Positions 8,012-13,176 of a stretch of 17,585 nucleotides of DNA are shown piece after piece. The notes under the pieces were generated by a model. The model saw only the letters and a program-made list of their open reading frames with translations. It had not been told where the DNA came from and did no database searches. A program made the position numbers and the translations under genes. The stretch is from JAADDV01 sp964582875. GTDB taxonomy: Bacteria; Aquificota; Aquificia; Aquificales; Hydrogenothermaceae. Each line of letters begins with the position of its first letter. The first letter of the stretch is position 1. The stretch spans positions 1-17,585 of the forward strand of contig CAZOTZ010000033.1 in NCBI GenBank assembly GCA_964582875.1, written 5' to 3'.

Positions 8012-8779
8012 TTATTTAAGGACTAAGAAAAGGAAAACAAGTCCTACTATTATTCTGTATATACCGAATGGGATGAAGTTATGTGTTGATATAAATCTTA
8101 GAAAAAGCTTTATTGTAATTACAGCAAATATAAATGCAGTAATAAAACCTGTTATCAGGGTAATAATATCATTTGTCTGAAAAGTATCAACATGTTTTAA
8201 AACATCGTAAGTTGTTGCTACAAGCATTGTAGGGACAGCAAGTAAAAAAGAAAATTCTGCTGCTGTTTTTCTTTTTAGACCAAGTAGTAATCCTCCTATA
8301 ATAGTAGCCCCTGACCTTGAAGTTCCTGGAATCATAGCTAAAGATTGAAAGAGACCTATAAGAAAAGCTTTTTTATAGGAAACCTGATTAACATCCTCTA
8401 TATGATGCTCTTTTTCTTTATAAAACAGTTCAACAAGTATAAAAATAATTCCCCCTAAAATAAGCATTATACTTACAACATATGGACTAAAAAGACTCTT
8501 TATGATTTTGTAAAGCAGGAAACCAAGGGTTCCTGTTGGAATAAAAGCCACAATTAACCTTTTCCATAGCTCTATACTGTGAAATATCCTTTCTTTATAA
8601 AGGAAAACAACAGCAAGTATTGAACCAAGCTGAATTGAAACCTCAAAGGCTTTATGAACATCTGTCTGCTGGATACCAAGGAGTTTTGAGGTTAGTATCA
8701 GATGTCCTGTAGATGAAACAGGTAAAAACTCTGTAATACCTTCAACTATTCCTAATATGATAGATTCTAAAACTGTCAA
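8012..8779 (-). CDS. uppP: Undecaprenyl-diphosphatase UppP/BacA
   Basis: Integral membrane phosphatase that recycles undecaprenyl diphosphate to the monophosphate used for peptidoglycan and other envelope glycans; overproduction gives bacitracin resistance. The 255-residue protein has both family signatures: GIVEGITEFLPVSSTGHLI (10-28, with Glu13, Glu17 and His26) and PGTSRSGAT (151-159, with Arg155), plus about eight membrane helices. The start is TTG at 8779, placing the first signature at the usual distance from the N-terminus; AAGGGGGG ends 4 bases before it. The neighbouring glycosyltransferase uses a polyprenyl-phosphate donor in this family, so the two may share the carrier pool. The Shine-Dalgarno and start codon can pair with a C-run upstream. 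Confidence 0.95.
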   Translation of the reverse strand: MTVLESIILGIVEGITEFLPVSSTGHLILTSKLLGIQQTDVHKAFEVSIQLGSILAVVFLYKERIFHSIELWKRLIVAFIPTGTLGFLLYKIIKSLFSPYVVSIMLILGGIIFILVELFYKEKEHHIEDVNQVSYKKAFLIGLFQSLAMIPGTSRSGATIIGGLLLGLKRKTAAEFSFLLAVPTMLVATTYDVLKHVDTFQTNDIITLITGFITAFIFAVITIKLFLRFISTHNFIPFGIYRIIVGLVFLFLVLK

Positions 8780-8844
8780 AAGTCCCCCCTTATTAATTTT
8801 TGAAAATTAAATTTTAACAAATTCTATTTTTCAGGGGGGCTTTT
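8778..8844 (-). promoter_or_regulatory. Hairpin that can mask the uppP ribosome binding site and start
   Basis: In the minus-strand RNA, AAAAGCCCCCCU (8844-8833) can pair with AGGGGGG (8790-8784) and CUUUU (8782-8778), with one bulged A at 8783: 12 pairs including seven G:C. The 3' arm contains the whole uppP Shine-Dalgarno and the first two bases of its UUG start. The loop is 42 bases and AT-rich. It could be a translational switch, a weak def terminator, or both. Pairing is seen in the sequence; function is inferred. Confidence 0.45.
8793..8810. repeat. AT-rich inverted repeat in the def-uppP gap
   Basis: TTAATTTT (8793-8800) and AAAATTAA (8803-8810) are perfect inverted arms separated by two bases. 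They lie inside the loop of the larger uppP hairpin. This may be an operator-like site or a small stem; in AT-rich DNA such palindromes also arise by chance. Confidence 0.35.
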
Positions 8845-8852
8845 AATTTTTA

Positions 8853-9398
8853 CTACTTTGCTTTAGCAAGCTCTTTTTTTCTACTTTTCATGTATTTCTC
8901 AAGAACCATTCTTTTCTTAACTGGAGGAAGGTAGTTTATAAAAGGAATTCCGTTTAAATGGTCTATCTCGTGCTGGAGAACAATAGAAAGAAAACCGTCT
9001 GTTTCTATCTCTATATCTTCTCCTTCTGGATTTTTAGCTATAACCTTTACTTTTTCTGCCCGGGGTATTGTTATCTGAACACCAGGAAAACTTAAGCAAC
9101 CTTCAGTAGATTCTACTTTACCTTCCTTTTCTACTATCTTTGGGTTTATAAGAGCCATTTTTACAGGTTCTTCTTCCATTTCTTCCTGTGCTTCGTACTT
9201 TTTCACACCTGTATCTAAAACAAGAATCTGATAAGGAATACCTATTTGATTTGCAGCAAGACCTACTCCTTCTTCTTCATACATCCTCTTAAACATAATA
9301 TCAATGTACCCTTTCAGCTTTTCTGTACCGAAAAAATCAACTTCTTTCATTTTTTCTTTTAAAATTCTGTCAGGCCATGTTCTTATTCTGTACTCCAT
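8853..9398 (-). CDS. def: Peptide deformylase
   Basis: Metalloenzyme that removes the N-terminal formyl group from nascent proteins. The 181-residue protein (MEYRIRTWPD start) has all three catalytic motifs: GVGLAANQIG (44-53), EGCLS (99-103, metal ligand Cys101) and HEIDH (143-147, two metal-binding His and catalytic Glu). The frame is open back to GTG 9407, but the ATG at 9398 gives the usual N-terminus, follows the rpe stop by one base, and has AGG eight bases upstream inside the rpe end. Codon-level packing with rpe implies coupled translation. Confidence 0.94.
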   Translation of the reverse strand: MEYRIRTWPDRILKEKMKEVDFFGTEKLKGYIDIMFKRMYEEEGVGLAANQIGIPYQILVLDTGVKKYEAQEEMEEEPVKMALINPKIVEKEGKVESTEGCLSFPGVQITIPRAEKVKVIAKNPEGEDIEIETDGFLSIVLQHEIDHLNGIPFINYLPPVKKRMVLEKYMKSRKKELAKAK

Positions 9399-9399
9399 T

Positions 9400-10080
9400 C
9401 TACACACCTACCGTGATGCTATTTACTTTTTCTTTAAACCTTTTTATTGTCTCTGCAGGATTTTCTGACTTAAAAATAGAACTTCCTGCAACAAATATAT
9501 TAACCCCTGCCATAGATGCTTCCACTATAGTACGGTCATTAATACCACCGTCTATTTCTATTAAAACATCTGTTCTTCCTGTTTCTTCCATTAATCTTTT
9601 AAGTTTTTTTACCTTATTTAATGTTTCAGGAATAAATTTCTGTCCACCAAAACCTGGGTTAACAGACATTATAAGAACGTAATCAATATAATGAATTATC
9701 TCTTCTAACATGTGGATTGGTTCAGCAGGGTTTACAGCAATTCCTGCTTTAACCCCCCTTGACTTTATATATTCAACAAGCCTGTGGGAATGAGTGCACG
9801 CATCCATATGGAAAGAAATCATATTACAACCTGCATCTATAAATTCAGGTACGTATTTTTCAGGTTCAACAATCATTAAATGGGCATCAAAGGGAAGTTC
9901 TGTTATTTTCCTTATTGATTTTATAACAGGCATTCCAAAGGTTATGTTTGGAACATATCTTCCATCCATTACATCTATGTGGATAATATCAGCTCCTGCC
10001 TCTTCAACAAGTTTTATTTCTTCCCCTAACTTTGAGAAATCAGCAGAAAGAATAGAGGGAGCTATTAGTTTTATATCCAA
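9400..10080 (-). CDS. rpe: Ribulose-phosphate 3-epimerase
   Basis: TIM-barrel enzyme interconverting ribulose 5-phosphate and xylulose 5-phosphate in the pentose phosphate pathway. Numbered from the chosen start (226 aa): APSILSAD near the N-terminus, HIDVMDG with His34 and Asp36, DAHLMI with His67, SVNPGFGGQKF and EIDGGI with Asp177, the metal and catalytic residues of the family. The frame is open to a TTG at 10095, but GGAGG (10093-10089) lies downstream of that codon. The TTG at 10080 is 8 bases after the Shine-Dalgarno and is the real start. It is the first gene of the rpe-def-uppP-GT-pgi run, 93 bases after the regulator stop. That gap holds no GC-rich hairpin and no convincing promoter, so read-through from the sigma54 operon is possible. 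Confidence 0.95.
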   Translation of the reverse strand: MDIKLIAPSILSADFSKLGEEIKLVEEAGADIIHIDVMDGRYVPNITFGMPVIKSIRKITELPFDAHLMIVEPEKYVPEFIDAGCNMISFHMDACTHSHRLVEYIKSRGVKAGIAVNPAEPIHMLEEIIHYIDYVLIMSVNPGFGGQKFIPETLNKVKKLKRLMEETGRTDVLIEIDGGINDRTIVEASMAGVNIFVAGSSIFKSENPAETIKRFKEKVNSITVGV

Positions 10081-10173
10081 GTTATTAACCTCCAAAATAT
10101 TTAAATAATCAATATAAACCGATAATAAAGATAATGCAGATTTGATTTTTTTTCTATGATTTGGGTTATTTGA

Positions 10174-11784
10174 TTAAAGGGAGATGTTGTACTCTTTGAT
10201 TTTTCTCCAGAGAGTTGTCCTGTGAATACCAAGTATTTTTGCTGCTAAAGATTTATTTCCACCGGTTTTCTTTAAAACCTCTACAATCTGTTGTATTTCA
10301 AAGTTTTTACTGTTATTAACTGTGTTAATACTGTTATCTATGGGAAAAATATGATTTTTTTCTTTTTTGAATATTTCTTCTGGAAGGTCTTTTTCATATA
10401 TATACTTACCGCTACAAACTATTACAGCCCTTTCAATTATATTTTCCAGCTCCCTTATATTACCAGGAAATTCATAGTCCAACAGTTTTTTCATTGCTCC
10501 AGGGGATATACCTTTTATCTGCCTTTTGTAAATTTCTGAATACTTGTTTATAAAGTAATTAACAAGAGAAGGAATATCTTCTTTCCTCTCCCTCAATGGA
10601 GGAACCTTCAGGGATATTACCTTAAGTCTGTAGTATAAATCTTCCCTGAACTCTCCTTTATTTATTAACTCCTGCAAATCTTTGTTTGTCGCAGCTATTA
10701 TTCTTATGTTTGCTTTCCTTGTTTTTATATCCCCAAGCCTTTCAAATTCTTTTTCCTGTAGTAGGTGAAGTAGTTTAGACTGTAAGTAAACAGGTAAATC
10801 TCCTATCTCATCTAAAAAGAGGGTTCCACCTTCTGCAAGTTCAACTTTCCCTGGTTTGTCTTTATTTGCTCCAGTGAAAGCTCCTTTTACATAACCAAAA
10901 AGCTCACTTTCAAGTAAATTTTCAGGAATAGCTGCACAGTTTATTTTTATAAAAGGTTTATCTCTTCTTGATGAAAGTGTATGAATGTACCTTGCAAGCA
11001 TACTTTTTCCTGTTCCTGTTTCCCCTTCTATAAGAATTGTTGCAGTTGTATCTGCAACAGTTTTTGCCATGTCAAGAACTGATAAGAAGGAAGGATTTTT
11101 AGTGATAATTCTTCCTTTCACTTCCTGATTTATCATACAATCTGGAAGTGTGTAGAAAGATATAACTTTACCATCTCCTTCTTTTAAGGAGGTTATCATA
11201 ATAGAAACTTTTATCCTTCCATAAGCAGGGGTTTCTATATGGATATCTTCCCTTTCCCCTTCAGGAGGAAGTTGCTTCAGAGAAATACCTAACAGGTTTT
11301 CTATATTGAAACCTTTTATATCTGAAACTTCTCTACAAAGTATCTGCCTTGCTATTTCATTGTAATGGATTATATTTCCATCTTTATCAATTACTACAAT
11401 TGCATCTACTATAGAATCAAGGATTACTTCTGTAAATTCCTTCTGCTTTTTTAGCTCTTTTATATACTCAACCATTTTTGAAGAGTCTTTAAACTCCTCT
11501 AAAAGACCAATAAACTTTCCATTTTCAAAAACAGGAGTTATACTGTGACAGACTGTTTTTTCACAACAAGATAACTTCACGTTGAAAGAATCTACCTGAT
11601 GGGGATTTTTCTCTATAGAAGAGAGGGGACAACTACTTGAACACATTGAGAAAAGACCATAACAGTCGTCCCCTACCTTTCTTTTTACAACTTTCTGGGC
11701 AACTTTGTTAATGTATCCTATTTTTCTATCCTTCGTGACAAAAATTATTCCTTCAGTTATGTTATCAAGAATACGTAAATCCAT
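10174..11784 (-). CDS. Sigma54-dependent activator with PAS sensors (PAS-PAS-AAA+-Fis HTH)
   Basis: Enhancer-binding protein that would remodel sigma54 RNA polymerase by ATP hydrolysis. Domains (536 aa): an N-terminal PAS-like domain (about 1-100) with a Cys cluster at 41, 48, 52, 73, 74 and 79; a second PAS domain (about 115-215); the AAA+ domain with Walker A GETGTGKS (254-261), the sigma54-contacting GAFTGA loop (301-306), Walker B GTLFLDEIG (320-328) and FPGNIRELEN (439-448); and a C-terminal Fis-type helix-turn-helix (about 505-532). There is no phosphoacceptor receiver domain, so it senses a ligand or redox state directly. It is the last gene of the DUF2173-SCP2 cluster, which carries a sigma54-like promoter and tandem palindromes upstream, so it probably regulates this operon and itself. 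A redox or metal role for the cysteines is inferred. Confidence 0.93.
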   Translation of the reverse strand: MDLRILDNITEGIIFVTKDRKIGYINKVAQKVVKRKVGDDCYGLFSMCSSSCPLSSIEKNPHQVDSFNVKLSCCEKTVCHSITPVFENGKFIGLLEEFKDSSKMVEYIKELKKQKEFTEVILDSIVDAIVVIDKDGNIIHYNEIARQILCREVSDIKGFNIENLLGISLKQLPPEGEREDIHIETPAYGRIKVSIMITSLKEGDGKVISFYTLPDCMINQEVKGRIITKNPSFLSVLDMAKTVADTTATILIEGETGTGKSMLARYIHTLSSRRDKPFIKINCAAIPENLLESELFGYVKGAFTGANKDKPGKVELAEGGTLFLDEIGDLPVYLQSKLLHLLQEKEFERLGDIKTRKANIRIIAATNKDLQELINKGEFREDLYYRLKVISLKVPPLRERKEDIPSLVNYFINKYSEIYKRQIKGISPGAMKKLLDYEFPGNIRELENIIERAVIVCSGKYIYEKDLPEEIFKKEKNHIFPIDNSINTVNNSKNFEIQQIVEVLKKTGGNKSLAAKILGIHRTTLWRKIKEYNISL

Positions 11785-11796
11785 AATCTACCTACA

Positions 11797-11842
11797 AAAT
11801 TTAGTTAAAAATAAATCTAAATTTCATTTACCCAGTTAACAA
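11797..11842 (-). promoter_or_regulatory. Weak candidate promoter and inverted repeat before the sigma54 activator
   Basis: In the 62-base gap after the SCP2 gene, minus-strand TTGTTA (11842-11837) and TAGATT (11819-11814) are 17 bases apart, each four of six matches to sigma70 elements. An 8-base inverted repeat (AAATTTAG at 11797-11804, CTAAATTT at 11817-11824) overlaps the -10. Such a promoter would give basal regulator expression independent of the sigma54 promoter. The region is AT-rich and chance matches are likely. Confidence 0.28.
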
Positions 11843-11846
11843 CAAC

Positions 11847-12227
11847 TTACCATTCTGTTGGAATCTTTCCCATCATCCGGAGGCTTTCTTCAAACGCTCC
11901 CATATACTTCATTGCTGTTATCATAGAACCTTTAAACTTAAGTTTTTTAGTAAGCATAGCAGCTTTTGGTCCCATTTCTCCTGTAGCAAGTGTTTTCCAG
12001 TCATCTAAAGTTGCCCACATCTCAAAATCGTATTTTATATCAGGAGCAATACCTGCCTCCTTAACCTCCCCTTTTTCTACCCTTATAAAAACAGGTTCCT
12101 GTGTAGAGTTTTCTATATAGTACTTAATAGTAGCTGAGAATTTCTTTAGCCCATCTTTTAGCTTCTCATTTTTGTTCCATTCTTCAGCATACTGTTTTAT
12201 CCATTCTTCTGAAAGAAACTTTAACAT
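11847..12227 (-). CDS. SCP2-like sterol/lipid-binding domain protein
   Basis: A 126-residue soluble protein that consists almost entirely of one SCP2-type fold, a hydrophobic-tunnel domain that binds lipids or acyl chains. Typical features: an amphipathic N-terminal helix region, the central strands FIRVEKGEVKEAG, the motif ATLDDWKTLATGEMGPKAAMLTKKLKFKG (about 72-100) and the final helix with MKYMGAFEESLRMMGKIP. There is no signal peptide. AAAGGAG lies 6 bases before the ATG. It is the third gene of the DUF2173 operon, 41 bases after the second paralogue and separated from it by a GC-rich hairpin. The ligand is unknown; bacterial stand-alone SCP2 proteins are mostly uncharacterised. Confidence 0.82.
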   Translation of the reverse strand: MLKFLSEEWIKQYAEEWNKNEKLKDGLKKFSATIKYYIENSTQEPVFIRVEKGEVKEAGIAPDIKYDFEMWATLDDWKTLATGEMGPKAAMLTKKLKFKGSMITAMKYMGAFEESLRMMGKIPTEW

Positions 12228-12244
12228 GTGAAACTCCTTTTAAA

Positions 12245-12270
12245 AGGGGCTTAAAAGCCCCTCTTTTTTT
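12245..12270. terminator. GC-rich hairpin between the second DUF2173 gene and the SCP2 gene
   Basis: AGGGGCTT (12245-12252), two A's, and AAGCCCCT (12255-12262) form a perfect stem. On the plus strand it is followed by CTTTTTTT and looks like a strong terminator, yet no plus-strand gene ends here. On the minus strand the A-tract precedes it and TTTTA follows, which suits a leaky terminator or a 3'-end stabiliser. That would lower expression of SCP2 and the activator relative to the two DUF2173 genes. Confidence 0.65.
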
Positions 12271-12595
12271 ATTGGGATAGTAAAGCCTGAAAAACTTCGT
12301 TAAATGAAACTTCATCATTTTTTACAAAAACACCAACGTTTCCTGCAACACAAACAGAGTATTTTGGTCCTGCAAGAGCCCACCCTTTAAGGGGAGTCCA
12401 TTCCTGTCCTGAAAATGCAGTGTATCCATCTGTTTGCATTTTAGCCATAGCGTTGTTTGCTGCACACATTTCTGCAGCCATAGCTGCTTCTTCTTCTGTT
12501 ATATCACCTTCAAAAGCTGCAAGTGTACCATCATCATTAAACTGTCCTGCTGCAAAAACACCTTTTATTTCTAAAAGTTTTTTTAAATCTGCCAT
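12269..12595 (-). CDS. DUF2173 family (roadblock-like) protein, second copy
   Basis: A 108-residue soluble protein of the DUF2173 family, related to the roadblock/LC7 fold; no biochemical function is known to me. Visible family pattern: LLEIKGVFAAGQFNDDG at the N-terminus, a helix with MAAEMCAANNAMAKMQ (39-54), GYTAFSGQEWTPLKGWALAG, and the highly conserved CVAGNVGVFV strand (82-91). It is about 49% identical, by my hand alignment, to the copy just upstream. It contains two cysteines (positions 44 and 82); only Cys82 is shared with its paralogue. GGAGG lies 8 bases before the ATG, and the 21-base spacing to the upstream copy indicates one transcript. Roadblock-type proteins often form dimers, so a heterodimer of the two copies is a reasonable guess. 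Confidence 0.85.
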   Translation of the reverse strand: MADLKKLLEIKGVFAAGQFNDDGTLAAFEGDITEEEAAMAAEMCAANNAMAKMQTDGYTAFSGQEWTPLKGWALAGPKYSVCVAGNVGVFVKNDEVSFNEVFQALLSQ

Positions 12596-12616
12596 GATTT
12601 AAACCTCCTTTTTGTT

Positions 12617-12943
12617 TTAAGGCATTATTGCTTCAAAAATCTTGTCAAAATCTGCTTTATCTAACTCAACAAAAACACCAACATTTCCAGCTATACAGGC
12701 TGCGTATTTCCCTGCTGCAACAGCGAAACCCTGAACAGGGAAAAAGCCTTCTTTTCCTGTATAAGCTGTCCACCCTTTAGCCTGCATGTTTGCTATTGCT
12801 TTGTTAGCTGCTGCCATAAGTCCAGCTATCTCTGCAGCTTTTTCTGAAATGTCCCCTGTGTAAGCACAAAGATTTCCTTTATCATCAAACTTTCCTGCTG
12901 CAACAGCCCCTGGCAGTTGCATTAACTCTTTTAACGTAGCCAT
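12617..12943 (-). CDS. DUF2173 family (roadblock-like) protein, first copy
   Basis: The first gene of the sigma54-type operon, 108 residues, paralogous to the next gene. It keeps the shared pattern: MATLKELMQLPGAVAAGKF start, GDISEKAAEIAGLMAAANKA helix, AYTG, FPVQGFAVAAGKY, and CIAGNVGVFV (83-92). It has one more residue in the loop before the central strand (KEGFFP against QEWTP) and more Ala in the helix, so the two copies have diverged. There is no signal peptide or membrane segment. GGAGG is 7 bases before the ATG. The first position after a sigma54-like promoter and a strong ribosome binding site suggest high, inducible expression. Confidence 0.85.
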   Translation of the reverse strand: MATLKELMQLPGAVAAGKFDDKGNLCAYTGDISEKAAEIAGLMAAANKAIANMQAKGWTAYTGKEGFFPVQGFAVAAGKYAACIAGNVGVFVELDKADFDKIFEAIMP

Positions 12944-12978
12944 GGCTAAACCTCCAAAAAAGATTTCAATAGGTATAA

Positions 12979-12995
12979 CTCAATAAAGATGCCAA
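12979..12995 (-). promoter_or_regulatory. Probable sigma54 (-24/-12) promoter of the DUF2173 operon
   Basis: The minus strand reads TTGGCATCTTTATTGAG. GG (12993-12992) is followed by exactly 10 bases and then G at 12981, giving TGGCAT-N5-TTGA against the consensus TGGCAC-N5-TTGC. Only the final C of the -12 element and the bases after TGGCA deviate. Transcription would begin near 12968, leaving a leader of about 25 bases that contains the Shine-Dalgarno of the first DUF2173 gene. The sigma54 activator gene is in the same operon. No convincing sigma70 pair overlaps it. Confidence 0.65.
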
Positions 12996-13048
12996 TTTGA
13001 AAATATAAGAAAATCAAATATTTACACTGATAGGTGTTGTTTTACGAG

Positions 13049-13077
13049 TGTTGCAGTGTTGCAACAGTGTTGCAACA
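13049..13077. repeat. Tandem TGTTGCAACA palindromes, probable activator-binding site
   Basis: Two copies of the perfect 10-bp palindrome TGTTGCAACA lie at 13057-13066 and 13068-13077. Each is preceded by G, so the unit GTGTTGCAACA repeats with an 11-bp period, about one helical turn. A truncated third unit, TGTTGCA, is at 13049-13055. The full palindromes lie about 93-105 bp upstream of the predicted sigma54 start, the usual enhancer distance, and about 100 bp before the divergent ATPase. They are most simply explained as the target of the Fis-type helix-turn-helix of the nearby activator; a regulator of the ATPase is the alternative. Confidence 0.75.
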
Positions 13078-13107
13078 TCAGATAGATGTTTCAAAACAAA
13101 AGACAGG

Positions 13108-13136
13108 TTGATAAAATCTTTTTTAGGATAAATTAT
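13108..13136 (+). promoter_or_regulatory. Candidate sigma70-type promoter for the P-type ATPase
   Basis: TTGATA (13108-13113, five of six matches) and AATTAT (13131-13136, four of six) are 17 bases apart, placing the start near 13143 and leaving a leader of about 25 bases. The -35 is 30 bases from the edge of the TGTTGCAACA array, so a protein bound there could act on this promoter. It is incompatible with translation of the 13-codon frame at 13135. Confidence 0.4.
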
Positions 13137-13176
13137 GAGTCTGGAAAATACATTAAAAGGATGGTCAGATGTCTGA
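13135..13176 (+). CDS. Possible 13-codon leader peptide overlapping the ATPase start
   Basis: ATG at 13135 opens a 13-codon frame (MSLENTLKGWSDV) that ends at TGA 13174-13176, overlapping the ATPase ATG (13169) in a different frame. AGGATAA, 7 bases upstream, could serve as Shine-Dalgarno. If transcription begins upstream of 13120 this could couple translation to the ATPase; if it begins near 13143 the peptide is not made. Low confidence. Confidence 0.2.
   Translation: MSLENTLKGWSDV

Noticed and set aside
9377..10108. Plus-strand frames opposite rpe
   Set aside because: Both overlap the conserved rpe coding region and show no motif of their own.
12968..12995. Sigma70 promoter reading of TTGGCA upstream of the DUF2173 genes
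   Set aside because: TTGGCA resembles a -35, but the best -10 at 18 bases is TATTGA, a poor match. The -24/-12 spacing is exact and fits the nearby activator.
13049..13077. CRISPR or transposon-end repeats
   Set aside because: The repeats are 11 bp with no spacers, are palindromic, and have no cas gene or transposase nearby; a protein-binding site fits better.
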